From positions 16,310 through 80,309 of the forward strand of contig WGNT01000025.1 of assembly GCA_016124425.1 (NCBI GenBank): a DNA stretch of 64,000 bases, written 5' to 3'. The position numbers and the translations under genes were made by a program. The notes under the pieces were generated by a model that ran no database searches, had not been told where the DNA came from, and saw only the letters and a program-made list of their open reading frames with translations. This document shows, in pieces, positions 10,522 through 21,404 of this stretch (its first letter is position 1; each line of letters opens with the position of its first letter). The DNA is from Cytophagales bacterium. Its GTDB lineage: Bacteria > Bacteroidota > Bacteroidia > Cytophagales > Cyclobacteriaceae.

Positions 10522-11516
10522 ATTCATCCATTCAACATTCCGGGGAAGATTCGCTATGCCTACAGCGTCGAAAACGGGGAAAAGGTTTCACCTATCTGGA
10601 TGAGGACGGGCAAAAGCTGACATCGAAAAAAACGCTAAACCGGATTAAAAAACTGGTCATTCCGCCTATGTGGATAGATGTCACGATATGTAAGTTTGAA
10701 AACGGGCATATTCAAGCAACTGGCCGAGACCTTAAGGGGCGAAAGCAATACATCTACCACACAGAATGGGAAAGGCTTAGACAAGAGGAAAAATTCTCCC
10801 GAATGGCCACCTTCGGGAAAAAGTTACCTAAACTGCGTAAACAGGTTGCCAAAGATCTCCGGAAACGAAGGTGGGTGCGGGAAAAGGTCCTTGCCCTGAT
10901 GGTAGAAATACTCGATGAGACCGGTATCCGAATCGGGAATAAGGTTTACGAAAAAACCAATCAAACGTATGGACTGTCCACCCTCCGAAAAAAACACCTT
11001 CAGATCTCGGGGGAAAAGCTTCTTTTAAAATACAAAGGTAAAAGTAACAAAGAGCGGGAAGTATCCATAGAGGACGATATCCTCGCGAAGCACATTAAAA
11101 ACGTATCTCAAATACCTGGATATGAATTATTTAAGTATCAGGATGAAAACGGAAAATCCCATAGTTTGGACAGCCATGATGTACAAGAGTACGTCAAAGA
11201 AATCATAGGAAGCGACTTTTCATGCAAAGACTTCCGAACCTGGGTCGGTAGCCGACTCGCTATCGAACTCCTACCTGCTGCAAAAGAACTTAAAGAGACA
11301 CATCCTCGTAAAAAACTCGAACCGACGCTGATTAAGCTGGTGTCGGAAGAACTTGGGAACACCCCGGCCATTTGCAAGGGGTACTATGTCCATCCATTAA
11401 TTCTTAATAAGATGGAAGCAGGAGACATTCCTGAAAAAAACCCATTTCGGGAAACCAAATCCCCAACCGCGCTTACTGCTGCGGAAAAGCTTCTCCTGAA
11501 GTTGCTCGAAGAATAA
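10518..11516 (+). CDS. DNA topoisomerase IB (poxvirus/bacterial type)
   Basis: 'KGFTYLDEDGQKLTSKKTLNRIKKLVIPPMWIDVTIC', 'IQATGRDLKGRKQYIYH', 'RIGNKVYEKTNQTYGLSTLRKKH', 'FRTWVGSRLA'; overlaps upstream gene by ATGA. Confidence 0.92.
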   Translation: MNSSIQHSGEDSLCLQRRKRGKGFTYLDEDGQKLTSKKTLNRIKKLVIPPMWIDVTICKFENGHIQATGRDLKGRKQYIYHTEWERLRQEEKFSRMATFGKKLPKLRKQVAKDLRKRRWVREKVLALMVEILDETGIRIGNKVYEKTNQTYGLSTLRKKHLQISGEKLLLKYKGKSNKEREVSIEDDILAKHIKNVSQIPGYELFKYQDENGKSHSLDSHDVQEYVKEIIGSDFSCKDFRTWVGSRLAIELLPAAKELKETHPRKKLEPTLIKLVSEELGNTPAICKGYYVHPLILNKMEAGDIPEKNPFRETKSPTALTAAEKLLLKLLEE

Positions 11517-11700
11517 CGTACGCCATTGTGCTGCGAACTTTTCGGTGATTTTCTATCCCATATAGAAACACCACATCCCCCTTTGGAACAGCGATTGTAC
11601 GCAAACCAAACCAACTAAAGTCACGGTTCATTGTGTAGAAGCACAAAATCGGGCACATTTTTTAATCACTGAACGAATGTAAACAAAAAAATAACCGCAG

Positions 11701-13830
11701 ATGGAAAATTCATTCAACGCTGAAAACAAAAAATTAAAGGACCTGGAGAAAAATCATTTGGCTGATGAAAAAGGTGCCATGACTACTGACCAAGGTGTCA
11801 AAATAAACGACGATCACAACAGCTTGAAAGCCGGAGACCGCGGACCATCTTTATTAGAAGATTTTATATTAAGGGAGAAGATCACACATTTTGATCATGA
11901 ACGGATACCGGAGCGTATTGTACATGCCAGAGGATCTGCCGCTCACGGCGTTTTCAAGCTAACCACTTCTTTGGCAGGACATACAAAAGCGAAGCTTTTT
12001 ACTGAAGTGGGAAAGGAGGTACCTGTATTTGCCCGATTCTCCACCGTGGCCGGTTCTAAAGGCAGTACGGACCTCGCTCGGGATGTACGGGGTTTTGCGG
12101 TGAAATTTTACACAGAAGAGGGAAATTATGATTTAGTCGGGAACAATATCCCGGTCTTTTTTATTCAGGATTCCATGAATTTCCCGGATCTCGTTCACGC
12201 AGTAAAACCTGAACCGCATAACGAAATACCCCAAGCGGCGTCTGCCCATGATACCTTTTGGGATTTTATCTCCCTAATGCCTGAAAGCATGCACATGATT
12301 ATGTGGACCATGAGTGACAGGGCCATCCCTAGAAGCTTTCGGATGATGGAGGGTTTCGGTGTGCATACGTTTAGGTTTATCAATGAGCAAAATAAATCGA
12401 CGTTCGTAAAGTTTCATTGGAAGCCAAAATTAGGCGTGCATTCGGTGATGTGGGATGAGGCCCAGAAAATTTCCGGAAAGGATCCTGATTTCCATAAGAG
12501 GGACCTTTGGAATGCGATAGAGTCGGGAGATTTTCCCGAATGGGAGCTCGGCGTACAGCTTGTCCCGGAAGAAGATGAGCATAAATTTGATTTTGACCTC
12601 CTAGATGCCACCAAACTCATTCCCGAATCAGAAGTGCCGGTACAGCTCGTGGGAACGCTCACGTTGAACAAAAACCCCGACAATTTCTTTGCTGAGACAG
12701 AGCAGGTTGCGTTTCATCCAGGGCATTTGCTACCGGGGATTGACTTTACAAACGATCCCTTACTACAAGGAAGGCTCTTTAGCTATACCGATACACAGCT
12801 AAGTCGGCTTGGAAGCCCCAACTTTCACGAAATTCCAATCAACAGATCTGTAAATCCTGTACGAAACAATCAGCGGGATGCGCATATGCGCATGCAGATA
12901 AACAAAGGCGCATCAAGCTACCATCCCAATACCATCGGTGGAGGCTGTCCTTATCAAGCGATGATGCAAGATGGCGGATTCCACAGCTACGAAGAACGCA
13001 TAGATGGCAAAAAAATCAGAACGCGTTCTTCCTCCTTTATGGATCACTTTAGTCAGGCGAGGCTTTTTTACAATAGTCAGACCAAAACGGAGCAACAACA
13101 CATGATTAATGCGCTGCAATTTGAGCTCTCCAAGGTGAAGCGCGCGCACATCCGCGAAAATATGATCAATCAGCTAACGAACGTAAGCCTAGACTTAGCC
13201 AAAGAAGTGGCGCAGGTCTTGGGCGTAGAGTTACCCAATTCTCCCGTCGCACCTGTCAATGAGAGCAAACCGGCAGACGCTGATGATGCGCACTATGCCT
13301 CTGTCGTGAGAGATCCCAGAACGACAACGGATGATGCCTTAAGTATCATTAAGAATGTAAAAAATGCTGATAAATCCAGAAAAATTGGATTTATTTCTAC
13401 CGGTGCCTACAGTTCTGACAGACTAAAGTCAATTACTGAAAAAGTAGAAATGGCCGGGTCTAAACTAATGGTGGTTGCACCAACATTGGGTAACATCAGG
13501 AACAGCGAGGGCCATAAGGTGAAGGTCGATGAAACGCTATTCAATACCGCCTCTGTCCTCTATGACGCGATTATTGTCGGAGATGAAGCCAAGTCAAGCG
13601 AAGAAATTCTCGCCAATTCAAAGGTGAAAGAATTCGTCATGGATGCCTTCAACCATTGCAAACCCATATTGGTACTAAGCGACGCAACTACTTTTATAGA
13701 TGAACTCGGACTTCCCTGCTGTAGAGAATCCATGAAAAGTGCGGCGGAACTATACATAGATACCGATACGGATACCTTTATGGCATCGCTGCGGAAACAC
13801 CGGCATTGGGAAAGAGAAGAACTTTCCTAA
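11701..13830 (+). CDS. katE: Catalase, large-subunit KatE/HPII type with C-terminal GAT-like domain
   Basis: '[17 protein letters not shown]', '[48 protein letters not shown]', 709 aa length with C-terminal flavodoxin/GAT-like region. Confidence 0.95.
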   Translation: MENSFNAENKKLKDLEKNHLADEKGAMTTDQGVKINDDHNSLKAGDRGPSLLEDFILREKITHFDHERIPERIVHARGSAAHGVFKLTTSLAGHTKAKLFTEVGKEVPVFARFSTVAGSKGSTDLARDVRGFAVKFYTEEGNYDLVGNNIPVFFIQDSMNFPDLVHAVKPEPHNEIPQAASAHDTFWDFISLMPESMHMIMWTMSDRAIPRSFRMMEGFGVHTFRFINEQNKSTFVKFHWKPKLGVHSVMWDEAQKISGKDPDFHKRDLWNAIESGDFPEWELGVQLVPEEDEHKFDFDLLDATKLIPESEVPVQLVGTLTLNKNPDNFFAETEQVAFHPGHLLPGIDFTNDPLLQGRLFSYTDTQLSRLGSPNFHEIPINRSVNPVRNNQRDAHMRMQINKGASSYHPNTIGGGCPYQAMMQDGGFHSYEERIDGKKIRTRSSSFMDHFSQARLFYNSQTKTEQQHMINALQFELSKVKRAHIRENMINQLTNVSLDLAKEVAQVLGVELPNSPVAPVNESKPADADDAHYASVVRDPRTTTDDALSIIKNVKNADKSRKIGFISTGAYSSDRLKSITEKVEMAGSKLMVVAPTLGNIRNSEGHKVKVDETLFNTASVLYDAIIVGDEAKSSEEILANSKVKEFVMDAFNHCKPILVLSDATTFIDELGLPCCRESMKSAAELYIDTDTDTFMASLRKHRHWEREELS

Positions 13831-13866
13831 ACAACAGCCAGCTAGCTCGTTTATTAGTTAAAATAG

Positions 13867-13903
13867 GCCCACTTGCAGTTCCGATGCGGGTGGGCATTTT
13901 TTT
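13867..13903 (+). terminator. Rho-independent terminator after katE
   Basis: GCCCAC (13867-13872) / GTGGGC (13890-13895) stem followed by ATTTTTTT. Confidence 0.7.
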
Positions 13904-14111
13904 CTCGCTGCTTTCTTCCAAATGACACATCTAAGCGCACCAACACAGGCTCAGATTACACCGTTTTCTGCTTGGGAAATTATATCCCAGCGAGTCAGAA
14001 ATTGAGAAAAATAATACCCAACAAAAGCTTAAAAAGTTTTATAAATAACATTATATTTATATTTATTCATTTTTTATTTATTTTATTATTTATTTCGTTG
14101 TAAAAATCACC

Positions 14112-14119
14112 TAATTTTG
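14112..14119 (+). promoter_or_regulatory. Candidate Bacteroidota -7 element (TAATTTTG) upstream of SbnA-like operon
   Basis: Matches TAnnTTTG; 51 nt upstream of ATG 14170; no convincingly spaced -33 element. Confidence 0.35.
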
Positions 14120-14169
14120 ATTTGGTACCCTTCTTGTCCATTTAAAAGTAATCAACATCACGAGCATTT

Positions 14170-15189
14170 ATGAATTTATCAACTGACGAACTTTTTGGTT
14201 CAGGAGGAATCCCCTCGCTAATCGGGAAGACACCCCTTTTGCGGTTACAGCGACTATTTCCTGAGATAGAGGTCTATGGAAAAATGGAGCTTTTGAATCC
14301 TGCTGGAAGCGTAAAGGACCGTACATCGAAATTTATCATCGAAGAATCCTTAAGGCGGGGGTTGATTGATACGGATACCATTATCGTAGAAAGCACCTCT
14401 GGAAATATGGGGATTGGGTTGGCGCAAATTTGTCTATATCATGGATTAAGCCTTCACTTGGTTGTAGATCCCTATATCAACAAACAAACGTTCAGAATGC
14501 TTCAGACGTATGGAGCGCATGTCGAGGTAGTCAATGAATCCGATCAGTCAGGTTCCTATCTTGGTCAGCGAATCGCAAGGGTTCACGAACTCTTGGATGA
14601 ATATCCACGGGCTGTCTGGACACAACAATATGAAAATCCGCTGAATCCCCTCACCCACCATCAAACCGCTTCAGAAATCTGCAACCAATTAGGGGAAGAA
14701 CCGGATCACGTCTTCGTGGCAACGAGCACCTGCGGCACGCTAATGGGCTTTGCGAATTACTTTAACCGCCCGAAAAAAAACGTGCGCGTAGTGCCAGTAG
14801 ATGCTTACGGAAGCGTGATTTTTGGTGGACACCCCACCAAACGCGTGATTCCGGGCTTTGGCGCGTCTAAAGCATCAAGCTTTATCGACGAGACACTTTT
14901 GGCTACACCCATAATCATTGAAGAACCTGACAGCATTATTGGGTGCAAAAAACTACTCAGACACGAGGCCATACTTAGCGGCGGTTCGACCGGCGCATTG
15001 GTAGCGGCGGTTCAGCGATCCGCTATTAAACCTGGGGAAAAAGCAGTGATGATAATTTTTGACCGTGGAGAGCGATATGTCGATACCATCTACTCAGATG
15101 ATTGGATCCGAAAAACCTATGGTGAAAAAATCTTTCGAAAAATAAACAATTCCGTGAATGAAGGTATGGTCGAAACAAGCGTTTGCTGA
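14170..15189 (+). CDS. PLP-dependent cysteine-synthase-like enzyme (SbnA / 2,3-diaminopropionate synthase-like)
   Basis: 'PSLIGKTPLLRLQRLFPEIEVYGKMELLNPAGSVKDRTSKFII', 'VESTSGNMGIGLAQICLYHGL', 'GGSTGALVAAV'. Confidence 0.85.
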   Translation: MNLSTDELFGSGGIPSLIGKTPLLRLQRLFPEIEVYGKMELLNPAGSVKDRTSKFIIEESLRRGLIDTDTIIVESTSGNMGIGLAQICLYHGLSLHLVVDPYINKQTFRMLQTYGAHVEVVNESDQSGSYLGQRIARVHELLDEYPRAVWTQQYENPLNPLTHHQTASEICNQLGEEPDHVFVATSTCGTLMGFANYFNRPKKNVRVVPVDAYGSVIFGGHPTKRVIPGFGASKASSFIDETLLATPIIIEEPDSIIGCKKLLRHEAILSGGSTGALVAAVQRSAIKPGEKAVMIIFDRGERYVDTIYSDDWIRKTYGEKIFRKINNSVNEGMVETSVC

Positions 15190-17044
15190 AGTAAAGGAAG
15201 AGAACGAGGCATTGCTCGCGGAGTTTGTTTCTCTCGACAACAAACCCTATCCACACCTGCAAATTGGAATCATAGGCGGGGGACCTAAAGGTGCCTATGC
15301 AATCGAGCGCCTTGCTAGTGTGTGGTATACCCACGCCCCTAATAAACCCTTGAAAATAGTATGCTTCAACACAGATTATAGTTTTGGCAGCGGTCCAAAT
15401 TACCAACCCGATCAGCCGGATTATCTGTTGGTAAACTACAGCTTGGGAAACGTTACCTTTTGGACAGATGATTCAGAACAACTGGTTGGGGAACGGGAGT
15501 CTCTCTTTGATTTCATACGCGGGCACCAAGAGGGCCGATACGAAGCACCCCATCCGGACGAATTATGCTCCCGCTCACTCACCGGAATCTATCTCCAACA
15601 CTGCCTGTGCCGTGTATTGCGTGCGCTACCTGAAACTATCAGCGTGCAACTTGTTCCAAATACGGTAAATTATATCGAAAAACGTGACGGACAGTTAGAC
15701 CTATTTACTGAAACCGGTCGGTTGTATTCCTTTGAGGAAGTACTTCTTAGCACAGGTCATACGTATTCCTTTCAGGACGAACTCTCGCGACAGTTCAAGT
15801 CCGGTAATGTGAGTACCGACGACACTTCCTATGTAGAACACATCTATCCAATAACCCGTCTATCACAAGCTGATTACGGGGGAAAGGATGTACTTGTTCG
15901 CGGGATGGGGTTGACGTTTGTAGATGCTGTGCTCGGATTGACCGAAGGCAAAGGAGGAACGTTTTTGGAAGATACAGAAAGCTTGACTTATGTGCCTTCA
16001 GGTAAGGAACCACGGGGAATTTTCCCCTTTTCCCGAACGGGACTGCCCATGATAGGGAGGGAAGCCGGGGGAATGCTGCAAGAAAGGTTACGATATTTTA
16101 CCGATACATTCGTAGCCGGGCTCCTGTCAATCAACAGACAGCTAGATTTTGAAGAAGAAATACTGCCTGTGATTGAAAAGGAATACCGGTATCAATTCGC
16201 GTCAAACCTGCTAAATCGGTTGGGATTGAAGAAATGGGAAGAGGTATCCCCCCCGTCTCTGGAGGCAGTTGAAGCCTGGGCACTAGCTGCCTATCCCGGT
16301 TTCGAGCCTTTTGTGCTTCAGGAGTATTTATCTCCTAAACTCATTGGGAAAACCAGGCATAGCTCCGTAGTGGAGTATATTTCCGGGAATATCCATTCGG
16401 AAAACCGGGATGTAATCAGTGGGGCATTTCGCGAAATGTCGGGTGTATGGAGAGCGATATACCTAAACTTCAAAGCCCTGTATAATTTCGGAGGATTAAC
16501 AGGAGAAAGTCAGCGGGTTTTTGACACCCATTATTTCGGAAGCTTTCAACGTGTCAGCTACGGCCCACCTATGTGGAACATGCGAAAAATACTTGCCCTT
16601 GCCGCAGCAGGTATTCTAAGGTTTGATATAGCACCTGCCGCTACGCTGCGTTTCCATGCCAAGGAAAGAACGTTTCAAGTATTATCCCCTCAGTCAACGG
16701 AAGTCATTGCAGAAAGCAACATTCTGGTAAATGCCCGGATAGCCAAAAGCGGCGCAAAAAATTCCCATCCAAAGATTTACCAACACCTCCATCAAACCTA
16801 TCAAATTGGGCTTTATCATAATGAAAGCTACCGGCCGGGTTGCTTTGCCATTACAAGCGAAGGTAGACTTCCTAACATGAAAGAAGTCACACTGACCGGT
16901 ACACCGACGGAAGGTGTGACGCTGGACAACGAAAGCCTCTCGCGTACAAACAATAATTTCATCACACCATGGGCCAAAAAAATCATAAAAAACTATGCCT
17001 TCAACACATCCCAAATTAACTCCTATTGTCCATTCTTGGATTAA
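15158..17044 (+). CDS. FAD/NAD(P)-binding protein (PF13454-like)
   Basis: Rossmann motif 'IGIIGGGPKGAYAIERLA', 'FGSGPNYQPDQPDYLLVNY', 'LLSTGHTYSF'; overlaps both neighbouring CDSs. Confidence 0.8.
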   Translation: MKVWSKQAFAEVKEENEALLAEFVSLDNKPYPHLQIGIIGGGPKGAYAIERLASVWYTHAPNKPLKIVCFNTDYSFGSGPNYQPDQPDYLLVNYSLGNVTFWTDDSEQLVGERESLFDFIRGHQEGRYEAPHPDELCSRSLTGIYLQHCLCRVLRALPETISVQLVPNTVNYIEKRDGQLDLFTETGRLYSFEEVLLSTGHTYSFQDELSRQFKSGNVSTDDTSYVEHIYPITRLSQADYGGKDVLVRGMGLTFVDAVLGLTEGKGGTFLEDTESLTYVPSGKEPRGIFPFSRTGLPMIGREAGGMLQERLRYFTDTFVAGLLSINRQLDFEEEILPVIEKEYRYQFASNLLNRLGLKKWEEVSPPSLEAVEAWALAAYPGFEPFVLQEYLSPKLIGKTRHSSVVEYISGNIHSENRDVISGAFREMSGVWRAIYLNFKALYNFGGLTGESQRVFDTHYFGSFQRVSYGPPMWNMRKILALAAAGILRFDIAPAATLRFHAKERTFQVLSPQSTEVIAESNILVNARIAKSGAKNSHPKIYQHLHQTYQIGLYHNESYRPGCFAITSEGRLPNMKEVTLTGTPTEGVTLDNESLSRTNNNFITPWAKKIIKNYAFNTSQINSYCPFLD

Positions 17045-18434
17045 AGACCTGACATCTGATGGGAGCTTTCTTCAGCATTGTATAGAACAGTATGGCTCTC
17101 CGGTGAATATTCACAACTTAATTTCTTTTGAACAAAACTACCTGAGATTTAAACGGATGTTTCACAAGTACGGGGTATCGAACAAGGTATTCTTTGCCAG
17201 AAAGGCTAATAAATGCAAAAGCTTTGTATACGCCGCCAAGGAATATGGCTTTGGCGTAGATACGACTAGTTTGAATGAAATGAAAGATTGTATTGCCGCA
17301 GGTTTAGATCCCGAAAAAATAACCGTTACGGCAGCCATTAAGAACATGGCAATCCTTACGTACGCCGTGGACAACCACATCCCTGTTACCTTAGACAATG
17401 AAGATGAATGCCAATTGCTCCAACAAATATTGGAAGAAAGAGACCTGACATTAGCTGTGGGTTTTCGAATCACAGGCTTCGTGCACAAAGGCGAAAAACT
17501 CTATTCCAGATTTGGATTTGATTTGGCAAAACTCCCTGTTTTTCTAAGGTCGAATTTGAAAGAAGCAGGATCGTATGACAGGTTGCTGTTTCGGGGGTTA
17601 CACTTCCACCTATCTGGTTATTCAATAGATCAAAGAATAAGTGCCCTTTCCCAATCCCTTGATCTTGCCGAGCAACTCCTAAAACATGGATTAAAAACTA
17701 CCTACATAGATATGGGTGGGGGGATTTTGATGAACTACTTAAAACATGGTTCGGAATGGGTGGAATTTCACGAAACCTTGAAAAATTCCCTCCTGCCACA
17801 CAACGATGAAATTACTTTCAGAAAAGACCCATTGGGCTTGGTGAAAATAGATAAACAGATATATGGGGAAGCCAACGTGTATCCGTACTACAATGAAGTC
17901 AATCAAGATAAATTTGTAGAAAAGATCATTATAGGACAAAAGGAAGGTTTTCCCATTTATCACCATCTAAAACGGCTTCAAATTGAGCTTCGAATAGAGC
18001 CTGGAAGATCCCTACTTGAGCAATGTGGGATCACAGTAGCCAAAGTAGCCTTTCGAAAAAGGGATATAGAAGGCCGTCTATTTGTTGGACTAGAAATGAG
18101 TCGAATGCAATTATTCAGCTCAAGTGCGGACTTCCTATTGGACCCACTGTTTATTCCTATAGAAAAAAAGCAAGAGGAAAACCCCTGCGAAGTATATTTT
18201 GTTGGAACATATTGCCTCGAACAGGAATTGATTCTAAAAAGAAAAATACAACTGCCCCAATTTCCTCAAATTGGTGATTTGGTCTGCTTCGTAAACACGG
18301 CGGGATACATGATGCACTTTTACGAGAGTGAAGCACATCTTATAGATTTGGCCAAAAATCTTGTGGTAGAAAAAACACATCGATGGGAAGTTTATGAGGA
18401 CAGCGAGTATGTCACTGCGGAAAATGTCAGGTAG
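16995..18434 (+). CDS. Fold-type III PLP-dependent decarboxylase (Y4yA-like)
   Basis: 'NKVFFARKANKCKSFVYAAKEYGFGVDTTSLNEM', 'RGLHFHLSGYS', 'IDMGGGILMNYL', 'RIEPGRSLLEQCG'; alanine-racemase/ODC-like fold signature. Confidence 0.82.
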   Translation: MPSTHPKLTPIVHSWIKDLTSDGSFLQHCIEQYGSPVNIHNLISFEQNYLRFKRMFHKYGVSNKVFFARKANKCKSFVYAAKEYGFGVDTTSLNEMKDCIAAGLDPEKITVTAAIKNMAILTYAVDNHIPVTLDNEDECQLLQQILEERDLTLAVGFRITGFVHKGEKLYSRFGFDLAKLPVFLRSNLKEAGSYDRLLFRGLHFHLSGYSIDQRISALSQSLDLAEQLLKHGLKTTYIDMGGGILMNYLKHGSEWVEFHETLKNSLLPHNDEITFRKDPLGLVKIDKQIYGEANVYPYYNEVNQDKFVEKIIIGQKEGFPIYHHLKRLQIELRIEPGRSLLEQCGITVAKVAFRKRDIEGRLFVGLEMSRMQLFSSSADFLLDPLFIPIEKKQEENPCEVYFVGTYCLEQELILKRKIQLPQFPQIGDLVCFVNTAGYMMHFYESEAHLIDLAKNLVVEKTHRWEVYEDSEYVTAENVR

Positions 18435-18471
18435 GTGCAAGACCTACTACTACCTCAGGATTAGACAAATA

Positions 18472-18510
18472 AAGCTAACCTACTAATTGATTTAGTAGGC
18501 TAGCTTTTGT
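18472..18510 (+). terminator. Rho-independent terminator after Y4yA-like gene (may be bidirectional)
   Basis: AAGCTAACCTACTAA...TTAGTAGGCTAGCTTTTG imperfect hairpin. Confidence 0.6.
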
Positions 18511-18553
18511 AAAACTACCAAAGGCAGTCATACGAGCAAAATGAATATCCAGC

Positions 18554-18745
18554 TTAAATATCGTTGATGAATTTTTTGATTTGATCTTTGGATTCACCAG
18601 TCTTTTTTTGGATTCTTCCATATAGTTCATCTTCCTTACCTTCTGTGTAAGAAAGATCATCATCGGTTAGCTCTCCATATTTTTGTTTAAGCTTTCCTTT
18701 TACTACGTTCCAATTTCCTTTGAACTTATCTTCTGAAGCGCTCAT
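18554..18745 (-). CDS. CsbD-family stress protein
   Basis: 'MSASEDKFKGNWNVVKGKLKQKYGELTDDDLSYTEGKEDELYGRIQKKTGESKDQIKKFI' is the classic CsbD/YjbJ repeat. Confidence 0.93.
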   Translation of the reverse strand: MSASEDKFKGNWNVVKGKLKQKYGELTDDDLSYTEGKEDELYGRIQKKTGESKDQIKKFINDI

Positions 18746-19329
18746 TTTCTTTTCGTTTAGGTTTGTAAATAAAATATTAACTACAAACTAATTACTACAT
18801 GAATGATGCCTATCTGTAAGTAATGCTAATAATTTCTGATTATCAATGAATTAACCAATACCCCGTCCTGCATGTATCGATTTTGACTACAGTAGTTTCG
18901 CAAATTTTTCCACATACTGGGGAAATTGAAACTAAAACGACACCAAAGGGAGACAATGCTGTTTATCTAATCACCTTCGTCCATGAGCAGCTAAGGTATT
19001 TTCCCGTACGAATTCTTAATGCTCCGACTATCGGCTACCTTTGTTTTTCTTTGGCAAAACATGACAGCTTTTTTCATCCTTGCGCATGTTTGGTACAGCG
19101 ATTGTTTAAAAATAAATACGTGGCTCGTCATCGCGACGCGGCAAGGTGCATTCAAATCAAGCGAATTAGTAAATAAGGGATAAAACATTAAGCAAATAAA
19201 GAAAGGGTGATTTTTTAGCAATACGTTTTTTTAAGGCCGAAGCTTTACGAAAAGATAGGCTTCATTTTTTCGGTATTTTTTTAAGCCTTTGACTTTGTGA
19301 TGCTACAGACTCGCATGTGTCTCTGTAAA

Positions 19330-20772
19330 CTAAGAAAAATCAAAGGTGATGTAGAAGGTTGTTCCAACATTCACCCTACTTTTAACCCGGATAGATCCAC
19401 CGTGACTTAAGATAATGTTTTGCGTATTGGTAAGTCCTAAGCCAGAACCCGTTGCTTTACTTGTGTAAAACGGCTCAAAGAGACGTTCCAGATGTTCTTG
19501 TGGTATTCCACTGCCATTGTCTGAAATTTCTACAAGACACTTTTTGTCTTGGGTAAGCGTTCTTATTTTCAAGACACCCTTTCTGTTACCCATGGCTTCA
19601 AACGCGTTGATAAAAAGATTTGTAAACGCAATCTTAAACTTTTCACCGTCCGCATTAATAGTACAGATATCCACTTCGTAATCCCGAATAATATCGATTT
19701 TCTGCAAAAGCAATCTGTCGTTAATCGATTCAAGAGCCTCTTCTAAAAGCACGTTGATGTTGTACTGCCTTAAATCCAGCTCTGAGAAACGAGTAGATTC
19801 TAGTAACTGCATAATCAGCTGATTGATTCTGGTGCAATTTTTCTTAATGACGTCTACCAAGTCACCACTTTCCTTAATCACATCCTCTGGCAATTCGTAC
19901 CCGAGTTGCTCGGCGGAAAGCATAATCGTCGTAAGCGGGTTCTTTACTTCATGTGCCAAGATTCGGGCGATTCTTCCGGTAGAAGAGAATTTTTTAATAT
20001 TAAACTGCTCCTCTTCCTGTGCTTTTAATTGGGTTAGGTCCTTAATCATCAACTGAAAAAGCTCATGGTTGGCTTCATCCTGCGCAATACTTATCAGCCC
20101 TTCAATATGCTGTCCCGAAGGTATCTTCAGTTTGGCCTGAAAGTCGGTAAAATCGGATGTGCTGCTCAAGAGCTTCGAAAAATTCCTTCTATCCGTATCC
20201 TCAACAATAAGGTTTCTAAGGTAAAAGGGGTAGAAATCTTCCTTAGAGGGATTATAACCAAACTTTTTGCTAAATGAAGGATTGGCGTCTAGCACTAACG
20301 AATCTGAATTCACCAAAACAATGGGATCGGCAGAGCGCTCAAAGATATTCTTGAATTTCTTCCCGGCGATTTCCAAGCTTTCGTGGAGTGCAGCGTCTCT
20401 GATGGCATAGCGGATGGTTCTTTCCAGCATCGGGGCATTGAATCCGCCCTTGATCAAATAATCGGATGCGCCAAACTCCATCGCCTCCCTATCCGCATGT
20501 CCGCTGTCCATTCCGGTGAGGATGATAACTGGGGCGTGTTTGAATTTCCTCTTTATTGCTTCCAGTACGTTGATTCCCGTTTCGCTTCCTAGCTTGTAAT
20601 CTACCAAAAAAACATCGAAAGGTCGGCTGATCATTTGAAGCGCCTCCTGAATACCACCTGCATTTGTAAGCTCGAATATGGAAGACTGACACTGCTTTAA
20701 CATGGACTGCACGAGCAAAAAATCATCCATATCATCATCAACATACAGGACGCGAACAATATGTTTAGTCAT
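19330..20772 (-). CDS. Response regulator-PAS-histidine kinase
   Basis: N-terminal receiver 'VLYVDDDMDDFLLVQSMLK...VFLVDYKLGSETG', PAS 'FKNIFERSADPIVLVNSDSLVLDANPSF', HisKA 'RILAHEVKNPLTTI', HATPase 'VEISDNGSGIPQEHLERLFEPFYTSKATGSGLGL'. Confidence 0.93.
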   Translation of the reverse strand: MTKHIVRVLYVDDDMDDFLLVQSMLKQCQSSIFELTNAGGIQEALQMISRPFDVFLVDYKLGSETGINVLEAIKRKFKHAPVIILTGMDSGHADREAMEFGASDYLIKGGFNAPMLERTIRYAIRDAALHESLEIAGKKFKNIFERSADPIVLVNSDSLVLDANPSFSKKFGYNPSKEDFYPFYLRNLIVEDTDRRNFSKLLSSTSDFTDFQAKLKIPSGQHIEGLISIAQDEANHELFQLMIKDLTQLKAQEEEQFNIKKFSSTGRIARILAHEVKNPLTTIMLSAEQLGYELPEDVIKESGDLVDVIKKNCTRINQLIMQLLESTRFSELDLRQYNINVLLEEALESINDRLLLQKIDIIRDYEVDICTINADGEKFKIAFTNLFINAFEAMGNRKGVLKIRTLTQDKKCLVEISDNGSGIPQEHLERLFEPFYTSKATGSGLGLTNTQNIILSHGGSIRVKSRVNVGTTFYITFDFS

Positions 20773-20792
20773 AGGTGATGGTATCTTTCAAT

Positions 20793-21236
20793 TTATACAG
20801 GCAAAAGCACGGTGTTTACCCAATAATTCTCTAACTCCCTACCGAGTGCCAAAAGCCCTTCGAAGGATCCTGGTTTCGATATGTAACTATTTGACCCCAT
20901 ATTATATGTCACCATGATGTCATCTTCATGCTTGGACGTAGTAAATATAATCACGGGAATTTTCCTCAACTGCAAATCGGACTTAATTTCCCTTAGTGCT
21001 TCCCGTCCATCTTTTTTAGGCATGTTAAGGTCCAAAAGGATGAGCTGTGGAAACGGATAGTTGATATCATCTCCATATTTTCCCTCTCTATTGAGATATT
21101 GCAGAAGGATTTCCCCATTCTCCACACACTTTAATTCTGCCTGACTAAAGCTCTCAGATAAGGCCCTCGTAATCAGCATTCTGTCATCTACATCATCTTC
21201 AGCGATGAGTAGCGTAATTTTCTTTCCATTTTTCAT
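20793..21236 (-). CDS. Single-domain response regulator (Rcp1-like)
   Basis: 'ITLLIAEDDVDDRMLITRALSESF...LILLDLNMPKKDGREALREIK...PVIIFTTS'; start moved to ATG at 21236 (MKNGKKITLL) from ORF opening at 21305. Confidence 0.9.
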   Translation of the reverse strand: MKNGKKITLLIAEDDVDDRMLITRALSESFSQAELKCVENGEILLQYLNREGKYGDDINYPFPQLILLDLNMPKKDGREALREIKSDLQLRKIPVIIFTTSKHEDDIMVTYNMGSNSYISKPGSFEGLLALGRELENYWVNTVLLPV

Positions 21237-21404
21237 AGTGAGGCGGGGACGTGGTAAAGTCTGGTTAAGTAGATAATATGCAAATTTAAAACGAATTTTT
21301 ACCAATTCTAATCCTTTTGTTAATTATTTACATCATTAATATTTTTTAATACATAAACAACCCTCAATATGGAGAAACACTCCCCAGATTTCCTACTAGT
21401 TCGG

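Noticed and set aside
13873-14103. 76-aa ORF downstream of katE
   Set aside because: Starts inside the katE terminator and runs through AT-rich leader DNA; no domain-like composition
18883-19176. 97-aa ORF between CsbD and the histidine kinase
   Set aside because: No recognisable motif, mixed composition, no ribosome-binding context; treated as chance ORF
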